64,000 bases of DNA from Flavobacterium aquicola (GTDB lineage: Bacteria > Bacteroidota > Bacteroidia > Flavobacteriales > Flavobacteriaceae): contig NZ_QUNI01000011.1 of the NCBI RefSeq assembly GCF_003385115.1, positions 62,001 through 126,000 on the forward strand, written 5' to 3'. Position 1 is the first letter of the stretch, and every line of letters begins with the position of its first letter. The position numbers and the translations under genes are program-made. This document shows, one piece after another, positions 36,126-45,750 of the stretch. The notes under the pieces were generated by a model that did no database searches, had not been told where the DNA came from, and saw only the letters and a program-made list of their open reading frames with translations.

Positions 36126-37499
36126 TTAGTTAGAAAAATCACTGTAAACTGGAGTGTTTAACGAAACAATTCTCCAATTATCCGTGTAAACGCTTACTGA
36201 AGTTGCAGAAGAAGGGAACTCAAGTTCGCTGCTCTCACCAGATACGTTACTCCATTTAACATTCGAGTTTTCAAACCATACACCGAAGTTTTGATAAGTT
36301 GCAGCTTCTCTAAATGCAAGTACATCCTCAAATGTAAAATCTCCTTTAGAAAAACTATAAAACTTAGTCAATGGAACAGTTACAGTCTGCCATCCGGCTG
36401 TTTTAAAAGGAACGACTTTACCCTCATCTGTTAACCAAGGCACAAAGTTATATAGTCCTCCAGTCCAGGCTCCCCCGTTAAAATTATTTATCAGACATAT
36501 TTTCAGATATCCTGTATTTGTCCAGTCCTGCGGAACATAAATATCAAATTGAAAAGCCACCTGATCTAATGGAGTTGAAGCAGGAATGTAAGGAGTTAAT
36601 TGTCCTCTCCAATTATCTGTTCCGGTTCCAGCAGTCCATGCTTCGGAACAACGGTTGGCTCCTGCAGCAAAAGATGCGATACGTGATGGACGATGCGGAA
36701 CATATTTTCCCTGAGAAATATTTTGCATTCCGATAGCCGCAGATTCTAAATCGGCATCTTTGATCATACCAACATCAGAACCCCAAAAGCCATGAGTACC
36801 ATTTCCATCAAAATCCAGAATAACCCCTTTTTTGAAATTAAAATAAGCTGGTGAATAAGCACCTCCGTTGGCACCTTCAACTAATAAAGAACCTCCATTT
36901 GTTGAAACTCCAGCTGGTACAGTTACTGTAAAAAATTCTCCATCTTCATCAGATGTTATTCCGCTAGTAACAGCAATATTTCCTGGGAAAACCACTTTTT
37001 CTATTTCAGTTAAACCAGAACCAAACACGGTAATCATTTCGCCTGCCTTTGGCAATGTATTCGAAATAGAAGTAATTACAGGAGCTCCTGAACGAATTTC
37101 AAATGGAAATATCACTTCATTCGAATCATTTACAAAACGAATAGTGTTACGAACTGCAGGATCCGCATCAATAGTTGGCGTATCTGCAGAGATACTAACT
37201 AACATAGACGTTCTTGAAACATATACTACATTAAAATAGGTTTCAAAACCATTAATATATACTTTTTTTAATCCCTCAAAACCAGCTCCTTCTACACGGA
37301 TTAACTGCCCTAAACGTGCAAATGTAACCTGTCTGTCAAGTACGGATGAATTTACATCCTCCAAATAAACTTTGCTTATAGTTATAGCTCCACCCTCATT
37401 ATCATTGTTATCACAAGCATTGAATAACAAAGAGACAAACATCATAAAAATGATAGTGACAACAGTACAATACTTTCTATTTAAAATATAATTTTTCAT
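36126..37499 (-). CDS. Surface glycan-binding protein with IPT/TIG domains
   Basis: A 457-residue lipoprotein. A long n-region precedes the signal, with Cys29 in LLFNACDNND. Tandem IPT/TIG folds occupy about 40-220 (LIRVEGAGFEGLKKVYING, MITVFGSGLTEIEKVVFPG). A C-terminal beta-sandwich of the SGBP-B xyloglucan/xylan-binding type follows (about 230-440; FDGNGTHGFWGSD, PHRPSRIASFAAG). Such proteins occupy the third position after SusC and SusD and capture polysaccharide at the surface. The position here is exactly that. The aromatic binding platform is plausible but its specificity is not shown. Confidence 0.85.
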   Translation of the reverse strand: MKNYILNRKYCTVVTIIFMMFVSLLFNACDNNDNEGGAITISKVYLEDVNSSVLDRQVTFARLGQLIRVEGAGFEGLKKVYINGFETYFNVVYVSRTSMLVSISADTPTIDADPAVRNTIRFVNDSNEVIFPFEIRSGAPVITSISNTLPKAGEMITVFGSGLTEIEKVVFPGNIAVTSGITSDEDGEFFTVTVPAGVSTNGGSLLVEGANGGAYSPAYFNFKKGVILDFDGNGTHGFWGSDVGMIKDADLESAAIGMQNISQGKYVPHRPSRIASFAAGANRCSEAWTAGTGTDNWRGQLTPYIPASTPLDQVAFQFDIYVPQDWTNTGYLKICLINNFNGGAWTGGLYNFVPWLTDEGKVVPFKTAGWQTVTVPLTKFYSFSKGDFTFEDVLAFREAATYQNFGVWFENSNVKWSNVSGESSELEFPSSATSVSVYTDNWRIVSLNTPVYSDFSN

Positions 37500-37516
37500 A
37501 TTTTGTATTTTCAGTT

Positions 37517-39151
37517 TTAATTAAATAAATCAGTTATTTTTTCATCCTTGAAGTCATAAGGAACAGGTGCCTGACTTAATAATGGATTCTGAATTACTTC
37601 TGATTCTGGATAAGGCAATAAAAAAATTGAAGTATCTATTGCTCCAATAGCTCTTGATGAATTATCCCTTGTAGCATCTACTGAAACGGTATTAGTAGCT
37701 GCGTCATAAGTAATAGGAACAATAACTCCTCTTGACTGACCTGTAATATAATTAACAACTTCCTGCTGTTTGTAATAAGATCTTCTTACCAAATCATACC
37801 AATACTGTCCTTCCATGCACAGCTCAACTCTGCGTTCGTGCATAAGATCCTGAAAAGTAAGTGTTGTTTTAGCATCTAGTCCAGCTCTTGCTCTTAGAAC
37901 ATTGACAAAAGTCAAAGCATTTGCATCTGAAGTACTGGCACTATTTCCTAAAGTCGCTTCTGCATAATTAAGAAGCACTTCTGCAGTACGTAGCATATAG
38001 GTGTTCAAAGCTGAATTTTGCTTAGAAATTTTGCTGTTATCTTTGTTTGATCCTACAACTCCTTTTTTGACATTTACAAAAGTATTTGCATGATCAACGG
38101 TATAGCCGCCGTTTGAAATATTAATTTCTGGATAAAAATCTTCATCTGCCATCCAAGTAGCGTGACGCCTCTTGTCTTTTGGCTCATATTCATACAAAAT
38201 ATCATTAGAAGCTCTTGTCCAGTACCCCCAAGCCGCATCGTCGCCAGTAATATCTGAACCTAAAGCAAAATAAGCCTGTTGCGTATTTGTTACACCATAA
38301 CTGCCGTTAGGCACCCATTGCAATGCAAACATAGATTCAACATTATTATTATTATCGACTTTAAATAAATCAGCATAATTAGCTAATAAAGAATAAGGTC
38401 CGCTGACTGCTTTTTCGGCCGCTTTTTTAGCCAAATCAAGATAAGCCTGACTTCTAGTTCCTGAATTAGGATTATCACTCAAACCCGAAACTGACAAATA
38501 CAAACGGGATAACATTCCAAATGCACTATACTTCGTTAACCGTCCTGTTTGTGGCGCAGCTTCTGGAAGATATTTTGCTGCAAATTCCATATCACGGATT
38601 GCAAATTCATATACATCTTTTGTTGGATTAGTATTCACTATAGGATTCTGCACTAAGTCTCTCGGATCTGTAGAAATAATTACATTCCCCCATAAAGAAG
38701 CTAAATACCAATAAGCTGTTCCTCTCATAAAACGAGCCTCAGCAATGTATTTATTTTTAGTATTTGCATCTACACTGCTTCCTTCAATTCCGATAATAAC
38801 ATTATTTGACTGCTGTACCACATTATACAAAGACCCCCAAGCAGATACTAATGGTCCTGTTAATCCTGTTTCAGTCAAATCGGCAAACGGATAAATATAA
38901 TCAGAGTAAGGAGCGTATAAATTGTATGCGCGTCCATCTCCTAATCCATAATAAAATTTATCGTTAAAATCAAACCATACTTTGTTATATAAGGGAGCGG
39001 TAGCCGCTTTAAAATCATCTTCTGTCTTAAAGAAATTTTCTTTGGTTATCATATTATTCGGTTCTTGGTTAAGAAAGTCATCACTGCAACTTGTTCCCAA
39101 AAAAGATAAAGCAACAAAAAGAAAAATGCGTTTAATATGTATCTTTTTCAT
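37517..39151 (-). CDS. SusD/RagB-family nutrient-binding outer-membrane lipoprotein
   Basis: A 544-residue lipoprotein with signal ending at Cys22 (LSFLGTSCSDDFLNQEP). It has the SusD features: the N-terminal start motif DFLNQEPNN, the SusD-like helical part (about 25-300, FMRGTAYWYLASLWGNVII) and the C-terminal RagB domain (VNVLRARAGL, LMHERRVELCMEGQYWYDLVR). SusD caps the SusC pore and binds glycan. It ends 17 bp before the SGBP gene and begins 11 bp after SusC, so all are cotranscribed. Confidence 0.95.
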   Translation of the reverse strand: MKKIHIKRIFLFVALSFLGTSCSDDFLNQEPNNMITKENFFKTEDDFKAATAPLYNKVWFDFNDKFYYGLGDGRAYNLYAPYSDYIYPFADLTETGLTGPLVSAWGSLYNVVQQSNNVIIGIEGSSVDANTKNKYIAEARFMRGTAYWYLASLWGNVIISTDPRDLVQNPIVNTNPTKDVYEFAIRDMEFAAKYLPEAAPQTGRLTKYSAFGMLSRLYLSVSGLSDNPNSGTRSQAYLDLAKKAAEKAVSGPYSLLANYADLFKVDNNNNVESMFALQWVPNGSYGVTNTQQAYFALGSDITGDDAAWGYWTRASNDILYEYEPKDKRRHATWMADEDFYPEINISNGGYTVDHANTFVNVKKGVVGSNKDNSKISKQNSALNTYMLRTAEVLLNYAEATLGNSASTSDANALTFVNVLRARAGLDAKTTLTFQDLMHERRVELCMEGQYWYDLVRRSYYKQQEVVNYITGQSRGVIVPITYDAATNTVSVDATRDNSSRAIGAIDTSIFLLPYPESEVIQNPLLSQAPVPYDFKDEKITDLFN

Positions 39152-39162
39152 ATTTTTTATGT

Positions 39163-42100
39163 TTAAAATTTAACATTTACTCCAAACGTAGTAATACGCG
39201 GTGAAGGATAACGTCCGTTATCGATACCCGAATAAAGTGCACTATTATTTAATGTACCTACTTCCGGATCGTATCCTGAATATTTAGTAAATGTGAGTAT
39301 ATTTTGCATATTCGAATAGACCTTAATTCCTGCTACTCCAATTTTGGAAACAAAAGAGCTTGGTAAATTATATGCTACCGAAATATTCTTTAGACGTACA
39401 AAAGATCCGTCTTCTACAAAACGGTCACTATTACGAAAATTTGATGCAGATGATGCAGATGATGCCGCAATACGAGGCATGTAAGGATCTCCTCCTACAA
39501 TTTGAACATTACGATAATCATTTGGCCCATTAGGATCTATTAAACCTAATTGAGCATACCCTAAAGCTGTATCTAATAAATTAGTGTTTTCTCGAGGATT
39601 TTCTAACCAGCGACGCTGATAATTCATTACATCATTTCCGTAAGAACCATCTAGAAAAATGCTCATATCAAAACCTTTGTATGAAAATGTGTTGGTTATA
39701 CCAAAAGTAAATTCAGGTAATGGATTCCCAATATACTGCAGGTCTTTATCATCAATTACACCATCTTTATTCGCATCATCAAACATATAATCACCTATCC
39801 AGACACCATTTTCGCCAATTTTCATATCTTTTGGCAAAGCAGTCGGCATTACATTTCCTGAGGCATCTTTATAATAAAAATCAGTTGCTTTTTCAAAACG
39901 TCCAATTACTTTATATCCATAAAATTGACTAATAGGCTGTCCCACTGCTGTGCGGGTTACTACAGTAACATCTGAGCCTTGTTGAACAGTTCCATCATAA
40001 TGACCTGTATCTGTATTTAATGCCAGCACTTTATTTTTATTCAATGAAAAAATAAAATTGGAAGTCCAGCTAAACTCTTTATTCTGAATGTTAATAGTAT
40101 TCAAAGCAATTTCAATTCCTTTATTTTCTAGTGATCCAATATTGTACCAAGGTGCCGAAGTTGATCCTTGCCCAGATACACCAGCATACTGTGGCAACGA
40201 CAATATATTTATTAAATCATCTGTTTTCTTATAATATACATCAGCAATTAACTCGATACGGTTGTTAAAAAGTCCTAAATCTATACCAATATTTGAAGCA
40301 TATGTAGTTTCCCATTTCAGTTTCTCATTTGCAGTATTAGAAGCTAATAATCCAGTTCCCCAGTTAGCGGTAGCACTTGAAGAATAAGTTGAAGTATAAG
40401 CGTAAAGAGGTACTTTATCATTACCAACGGCTCCCCAGCCTAATCGAAGTTTAAGGTTATTTATAACTCTATTCTCTTTTAAAAAATCTTCATTTGAAGC
40501 TTTCCAAGCAAAAGCCGCTGAAGGAAACCAGCCCCAACGGTTGTCTTCTGCGAATTTAGAAGAGCCGTCACGACGTATCGTTGCTGTTAATAAATATTTA
40601 TCATTATAAGAATAAAATAATCTACTGAAATATGAACTTAGCGAATTAGTACCACTGCCATTTGTCACTCTAGCAGTTGTAGGATCTCCCATAGATAAAT
40701 CTGTCGAAGTGTTGGTTAAATAGCCTGAAACATATCCGTATAAACTTTCCCAATGATTTTCTTGTGCTTCCAGCCCTGCCATAGCATTTATGGAATGTTT
40801 TCCAAAACTATTAGTATAATTTAAAACATTATTCCAGATCCAGTTTTTACTATTACTTTTTGTTCGTGTCCCTTCGCGTATATCATTTTTAATTTGACCA
40901 AAAGTATATGAAGGCTCAAAAGTATATGCACTCGTAAAACCATAATCCAAAGAATATTGCGTTTTGAATGTTAACCCTTTTGTAAAGGTTATCTCAGCAT
41001 AGGTATTTGCTCTCATACCTACCCCTTCGTTATAATTGTCTCTTATCGAAGCCAGCCCTACTGGATTATTTTGAACAAACTGATCAGTATCAGGACCATC
41101 AAAAGTTCCATCAGCATTACGTACAGGTACATTTGGAGTTTGTTTTAATGCTGTAAGAATTAATGCCCCATCATTTATTGTAGTGTTTTGCTGGGTATTG
41201 CTCAAACCAAAATTAACACCTACTTTAAAATAATCTTTTACCTGAGAATCTAAATTAGCTGTCAAATTAAAACGGTTAAACATAGAACCTGCAGCAATTC
41301 CTTCTTGATCCATATAACCAATTCCCATATAATAAGTACTTTTATCTGAACCGCCTGACGCTGATAAATTGTAATTTTGCATCAATGCCTGATTAAACAG
41401 TTCATTTTGCCAATCTGTACCTTCTCCCAACAAATCGGGACGAATAAAATTCGCGTCTTTTTCAACAATTCCTAAATCCGAACGTGTGTTTTTTAAATAA
41501 GCATATTCTTGAAGATTAAGTACCTGTAATTTTTTTGGTATTTCCTGCCAACCAACATAACTATCAAAATTTAAAGATAAATCTCCTTTTTTTCCTCGTT
41601 TAGTAGTCACCTGAATTACTCCGCCTGAGGCACGAGATCCATAAATTGCAGTTGCAGAAGCATCTTTCAAAATATCAATAGAAATAATATCCGAAGGGTT
41701 AATTACTGAAAGCGGATTACCATTTAGAGTACCATTATTCCCATCAATTATCACTCCATCGATTACATAAATAGGTTGGGTTGCTCCATTAATACTGCTA
41801 ATCCCCCTAATATTAACCGAAGATGAAGCACCTGGTGCCCCACTATTTTGCGATACTTGTACCCCAGCAGCACGCCCTTGTAAAACCTGCTCAATCGATG
41901 TAGTAACAGTTTGGCTAACTGCTTTACTTGTAACGGTAGAGACAGATCCCGTTAAATCTCCTCTTTTCATCGTCCCGTATCCAACTACCACAACCTCTTT
42001 AAGGTCATTTGAGTTTTCCTGCAGGATTACATCAATTTTTCTTTTGTCGCTGACTACAATTTCTTTGGTTTTATAGCCAACAAAGCTAAAAACTAAAACT

Positions 42101-42333
42101 CCGTTAGCGGGAACTCCTTTTAAAGAATAACCTCCGTCAAAATCGGTTACTGCACTCGTTTTTGTTCCCTTCACAATAATATTTACACCAGGGATTGGTC
42201 CACTACTGTCAGAGACTGTCCCTGTAACAGTTGTTTGAGCATTTACTGCAGCAGAAAACACCAAAATCAGGAACAGATAACCTAAGTTTTTAAAGTATTT
42301 TGATTTGCTTTTAGTAATTAAAAAGTTAGTCAT
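39163..42333 (-). CDS. SusC/RagA-family TonB-linked outer-membrane transporter
   Basis: A 1056-residue barrel protein. A signal peptide (about 1-32) leads to a carboxypeptidase-regulatory-like domain (about 33-115, TVTGTVSDSSGPIPGVNIIV), a TonB-box-containing segment (EVVVVGYGTMKRGDLTGS), the plug (about 120-230; NIRGISSINGATQPIYVIDGV, SATAIYGSRASGGVIQVTTK) and the barrel. The C-terminus SPRITTFGVNVKF ends in Phe. It imports the oligosaccharide in a TonB-dependent manner. It is the first gene of the PUL, 97 bp downstream of its predicted transcription start, and its substrate is inferred as xylan fragments from the operon. Confidence 0.95.
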   Translation of the reverse strand: MTNFLITKSKSKYFKNLGYLFLILVFSAAVNAQTTVTGTVSDSSGPIPGVNIIVKGTKTSAVTDFDGGYSLKGVPANGVLVFSFVGYKTKEIVVSDKRKIDVILQENSNDLKEVVVVGYGTMKRGDLTGSVSTVTSKAVSQTVTTSIEQVLQGRAAGVQVSQNSGAPGASSSVNIRGISSINGATQPIYVIDGVIIDGNNGTLNGNPLSVINPSDIISIDILKDASATAIYGSRASGGVIQVTTKRGKKGDLSLNFDSYVGWQEIPKKLQVLNLQEYAYLKNTRSDLGIVEKDANFIRPDLLGEGTDWQNELFNQALMQNYNLSASGGSDKSTYYMGIGYMDQEGIAAGSMFNRFNLTANLDSQVKDYFKVGVNFGLSNTQQNTTINDGALILTALKQTPNVPVRNADGTFDGPDTDQFVQNNPVGLASIRDNYNEGVGMRANTYAEITFTKGLTFKTQYSLDYGFTSAYTFEPSYTFGQIKNDIREGTRTKSNSKNWIWNNVLNYTNSFGKHSINAMAGLEAQENHWESLYGYVSGYLTNTSTDLSMGDPTTARVTNGSGTNSLSSYFSRLFYSYNDKYLLTATIRRDGSSKFAEDNRWGWFPSAAFAWKASNEDFLKENRVINNLKLRLGWGAVGNDKVPLYAYTSTYSSSATANWGTGLLASNTANEKLKWETTYASNIGIDLGLFNNRIELIADVYYKKTDDLINILSLPQYAGVSGQGSTSAPWYNIGSLENKGIEIALNTINIQNKEFSWTSNFIFSLNKNKVLALNTDTGHYDGTVQQGSDVTVVTRTAVGQPISQFYGYKVIGRFEKATDFYYKDASGNVMPTALPKDMKIGENGVWIGDYMFDDANKDGVIDDKDLQYIGNPLPEFTFGITNTFSYKGFDMSIFLDGSYGNDVMNYQRRWLENPRENTNLLDTALGYAQLGLIDPNGPNDYRNVQIVGGDPYMPRIAASSASSASNFRNSDRFVEDGSFVRLKNISVAYNLPSSFVSKIGVAGIKVYSNMQNILTFTKYSGYDPEVGTLNNSALYSGIDNGRYPSPRITTFGVNVKF

Positions 42334-42437
42334 AAATAATTGTTTTAATAGTTAATAGATGGTTTAGGTTTTTATTTCTTACTTATTATAGGATTACATT
42401 TTTTTAATTCTATCATTTGATCAGACAATCTAAAAAA

Positions 42438-42476
42438 CAAATATAAACAAAAAACAATATCACGCAATCGGTTGTG
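42438..42476 (-). promoter_or_regulatory. Promoter of the xylan PUL with overlapping LacI-type operator-like site
   Basis: On the minus strand TTG (42465-42467), a 19-nt spacer and TATATTTG (42438-42445) match the Bacteroidota consensus well. The -33 lies inside the palindrome-like CACAACCGATTGCG (42463-42476), reminiscent of LacI-family operators with a central CG. A second related word, GCACAATCGATTTT, lies at 42722-42735. Confidence 0.6.
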
Positions 42477-43021
42477 TTTAATTTTTTTTAAATAATACAA
42501 AAAAAACTAAATAAAAAAATACTTAAAATATTTTAATATGCACAAATAATAAAATAATTATCAAAAATAGAAGTTATTTAAAATAATTAGGCAGAAAAAA
42601 AACAATGATTAACTCGTTTTACTTCAAAATATTTAAAACTTATAAAAAACTATAAATGTCACTTATTTTTAAGCAGTTATGAATACAAACGCCTTTTTAT
42701 ATCAAAGATTCCTAAAATAACAAAATCGATTGTGCAAATTCATAACTTATAATAGAAAGCATAAAACAAACAATTATCAAGCATAAATATTTAAAAAAAA
42801 TCAATAATTAAGTAAAAAAAGCTTTGGGAGTCTGTTCAAAAAACCGCTTCATTTATTGCTGTCAAGCATAAAATTACGCTTGATATATGATTTAAGATTA
42901 TGCTGTCAAAATTCCTATGTTTCTTAATTAAATAATTTATATTTGCGCCGTCTTAAAACTATCCTATTTGTATGCAGAATGGTTAGATTGACTAACAAAA
43001 CATTTAATTTTTGAACCCCCA
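42477..43021. other. Long AT-rich gap between the PUL and the DUF3943 gene
   Basis: No gene is seen. The gap contains the second operator-like word (42722-42735), a hairpin word TCAAGC/GCTTGA near 42864-42885, two copies of GCTGTCAA (near 42858 and 42902), and the DUF3943 promoter box TATATTTG (42938-42945). The rest is A/T-rich and featureless. Confidence 0.5.
42938..42945 (+). promoter_or_regulatory. -7 promoter box for the DUF3943 gene
   Basis: TATATTTG fits TAnnTTTG, 76 bp before the ATG at 43022. No clear TTG lies at the -33 position. Confidence 0.4.
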
Positions 43022-43876
43022 ATGAAACTATTTAAACACGTTTTATACGCCTTCATAATTTTACTTTCTCAAAATACAGTTTTTGCTCAACTAGTAGAAG
43101 ACACTCCAACAAATCAGAATCAGCTTCCTCCATTTCTAACTACAAATTCAATTGCCTATTCTGACTCTCAAATAGAAAAAGCATACAATTATAAAATGCT
43201 TACTCTGGGAGATACCACGCTAATGCTGAAAAATGGAACTGCATATCCTCCAGCCAAAAGAGATTATAGAAGATTAGGATATGCCAGTGCCATGTATGCA
43301 GGAACCGCCACACTTGCTTTTGGATTACTTTGGGTTATGCCCGAAAGTGTCAGCAATTGGGACAAAGAAGAAATCAAAGAAAAAGGGGTTTTATGGAAAT
43401 GGAAGGAAAATGTTAAAGCTGGTCCCGTTTGGGATGAGGATGACTGGGTTCTAAACTGGATTACACACCCATATTCTGGAGGAGTGTATTATATGACCGC
43501 AAGAAGCAGCGGTTTTACTATTTTTGAATCCTTTTTATATTCAGCATTTATGTCTACTTGTTTCTGGGAATATGGAATTGAAGCTTTTGCAGAAATTCCG
43601 TCCAAACAAGATCTTATCATCACACCAGTGTTAGGATCTGTTGTTGGGGAAGGTTTTTTCTATGCTAAAAAAAACATTTTAAGACATGACCGCCGGGTTT
43701 TAAAATCCAGATTCTTAGGATATACTTCTTTATTGCTTATGGATCCATTCAATACGCTGCTGGACAGTTTCGGTTATAAAGAAAAAATTAAAACACAAAT
43801 GAATGTTGCTCCGGTAGGTTTTGACCAAGGAACAAACAGAACCATTTGGGGAGTAAACTTAAATATGCAATTTTAA
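43022..43876 (+). CDS. DUF3943 family envelope protein
   Basis: A 284-residue protein with a signal peptide (about 1-22, AFIILLSQNTVFAQ), so it is exported. The central part matches DUF3943: DDWVLNWITHPYSGGVYYMTARSSG, then FWEYGIEAFAEIPSKQDLIITP and GEGFFYAKK. Hydrophobic helices and a beta-rich C-terminus (NRTIWGVNLNMQF, ending in Phe) suggest an outer-membrane or periplasmic location. The function of the family is unknown. It is not part of the PUL: it is divergent from SusC across a 688-bp gap. Confidence 0.85.
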   Translation: MKLFKHVLYAFIILLSQNTVFAQLVEDTPTNQNQLPPFLTTNSIAYSDSQIEKAYNYKMLTLGDTTLMLKNGTAYPPAKRDYRRLGYASAMYAGTATLAFGLLWVMPESVSNWDKEEIKEKGVLWKWKENVKAGPVWDEDDWVLNWITHPYSGGVYYMTARSSGFTIFESFLYSAFMSTCFWEYGIEAFAEIPSKQDLIITPVLGSVVGEGFFYAKKNILRHDRRVLKSRFLGYTSLLLMDPFNTLLDSFGYKEKIKTQMNVAPVGFDQGTNRTIWGVNLNMQF

Positions 43877-44486
43877 TAAAACGGAATTTTTAAGACACTG
43901 AAAATCATTTTATTAAATCGTTTCTTTCATATGAATTTAAAAGCAGAATAAAGCACTAAAATTTTAAAATAAATGCAGATTTTAACATTTGTAATAAAAA
44001 ATAATTACTACATTTATCTACTGCTAATCAATACTTTATAATGAAAACCAAGTTGATTATTAATTCAGATTAGCACTGATTGTTCACTAATTTATTAACC
44101 TTTAAAAATGATTTTTTTTGAGTGAATTTAAAATTATTGTCGCTTTAGTTTTTATGGTTTTAAATTATATAATTTTATCAAAAACCATTTTAAATCATAA
44201 GCCGATAAATAAAGTATTTGTTAAAAATTACAATTGATAAAAAGTAACACCTAGGGGTTAAGTAAAAGATTTACAATCCAATAATTTTGCGGTATAACAA
44301 GAAATTGTATAAAGAATGTAAACTTTCAATGTATAGATAAACCAATGGTCGTAATGTGAAATTTATACCTTGACAATTATAACGATACTTTGATTTATAG
44401 ACAATCCATTTAATAAAGTGATTTACGAGCTGTAAATACTGGTATACATATACCTATAGTATTAAATGTGGTTAAACATACTTTTG
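43877..44486. other. Non-coding gap downstream of DUF3943
   Basis: I see no gene on either strand here. The last bases hold a -7 box TACTTTTG (44479-44486) for the small RNA that follows. Confidence 0.4.
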
Positions 44487-44586
44487 AAAATGTACAAAAG
44501 AGTTTTATTTTTATTTAAGTCTATACGGCATAAATAAAAATAAGAAGAGAAAGACTAGTTAAAATTAACTAGTCTTTCTTTTTTTA
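44487..44586 (+). ncRNA. Candidate small RNA with two strong hairpins
   Basis: TACTTTTG at 44479-44486 matches TAnnTTTG. About 10 nt later begins a non-coding stretch with a 13-bp perfect hairpin (arms 44505-44517 and 44531-44543, 13-nt loop AGTCTATACGGCA) and then a 15-bp perfect hairpin (44548-44562 and 44565-44579) followed by T7. No reading frame lies between. The nearest plus-strand gene ends 600 bp upstream, so this terminator is best explained by a short independent RNA of about 95 nt. The -33 box is not clear. Confidence 0.45.
44548..44586 (+). terminator. Rho-independent terminator with no gene close upstream
   Basis: Perfect 15-bp stem (AGAAAGACTAGTTAA against its complement, 2-nt centre) followed by TTTTTTT. 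Strong enough to be functional. Confidence 0.75.
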
Positions 44587-44865
44587 TTCAAGAACCGCAA
44601 AAATCATCTCTGGAAATTACAAATCGTTTTTTTTGAAGAGTCGCTTACTTTGACTACTTTTTTATCAATGAAATTGATAATTTTGATATTCTGCCTCATC
44701 TGCTTATTTTTGAAATAGTTGAAAAAATATCTATCCAAATTCAATAAGTAAATAATACTTACAAAAGCTTGTTTTTTTTATTACAACTTTTAGTATAATT
44801 TAATTATATTTACTTATCAGTACAAGTTGCTTATCCTTTGGTTATTAACTTACTAGACAAAAACA

Positions 44866-45705
44866 ATGGTCATTTGGGAAAAATATACATCGGTTATTAA
44901 GACTACTATCTTTAATTCTTTAAATCAAAACAAAGATTTTAAATATTGGCGGGATGATATGTTCTCTAATATTATCATTTACATCATGCCGCTAAGTTTA
45001 ATTGCCCTAATACCGTCTGTTATATGGGCAATCGATTCTGGTCACTACGTAATGACAATTATTGACCTGCTTTGTGTTTCTAATATTGCTGTAGTTGGAT
45101 TCAAAAAAGGGATTCAGATAAAACACCGAAAACTGCTATTTATAGCCAACACCTACATTCTTAGCTTTTTTCTGCTATACTATGTGGGTATCAACAGTAC
45201 ACTTTATTTACTTGCTTCCTGCTTTCTGTCGGTTTTTATATATTCTTTTAAAAACAAATATATACCAGCACTATTAAATCTTTTTATTTCTATTACATAT
45301 ATTATCTTATACTCTTATAATTTCATAACAATTCCGGACAAAGACTCTAATATAAATGTACTATTTGCCGTTTTTTCAAACTTGATTTTCCTTAGTTTTT
45401 TAGTATGTATATTAATACCTAAACTGTTCACTGGTCTGGATGACAGTCTTAGAGAAAGTATTGTTTATACTCAAAAAATAGAAAACCAAAACAATTTATT
45501 ACAAGAAATAACCTGGATACAGTCGCATGTAGTCAGAGCACCGCTATCACGCTTACTGGCTATTGCCGAACTTTTAAAAAACACTCCTATAACCGAAGAT
45601 GAAAAAATATTTTTTTTAGATAATATAATTATTTCCGGCGAAGAATTGGATACCGTCATAAAGAGCATAATCCTAAAATCTGAAAGTGTAAATAAAAACA
45701 AATGA
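44866..45705 (+). CDS. Six-helix membrane protein ending in a DHp (HisKA-like) domain without ATPase
   Basis: A 279-residue protein with six membrane helices (about 35-56, 63-80, 90-107, 111-127, 133-152, 165-186). A coiled segment (about 200-218) leads to a two-helix dimerisation/phosphotransfer domain (about 218-270). His221 in WIQSHVVRAPLSRLL has the HxxRxPL pattern of HisKA. The protein then ends; no HATPase follows and no frameshifted ATPase lies downstream, as a terminator comes 10 bp later. It may be a phosphotransfer or decoy partner for a separate kinase; a truncated kinase is the alternative. Loss by recent frameshift is unlikely. Confidence 0.75.
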   Translation: MVIWEKYTSVIKTTIFNSLNQNKDFKYWRDDMFSNIIIYIMPLSLIALIPSVIWAIDSGHYVMTIIDLLCVSNIAVVGFKKGIQIKHRKLLFIANTYILSFFLLYYVGINSTLYLLASCFLSVFIYSFKNKYIPALLNLFISITYIILYSYNFITIPDKDSNINVLFAVFSNLIFLSFLVCILIPKLFTGLDDSLRESIVYTQKIENQNNLLQEITWIQSHVVRAPLSRLLAIAELLKNTPITEDEKIFFLDNIIISGEELDTVIKSIILKSESVNKNK

Positions 45706-45714
45706 CTTTTTTTC

Positions 45715-45748
45715 AAAAAAAAAGCTAATCGCAGTGATTAGCTTTTTT
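45715..45748. terminator. Bidirectional terminator between convergent genes
   Basis: Stem GCTAATC/GATTAGC (45724-45730, 45736-45742) flanked by A9 and T6 serves both the DHp gene and the CvfB-like gene. Confidence 0.8.
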
Positions 45749-45750
45749 GT

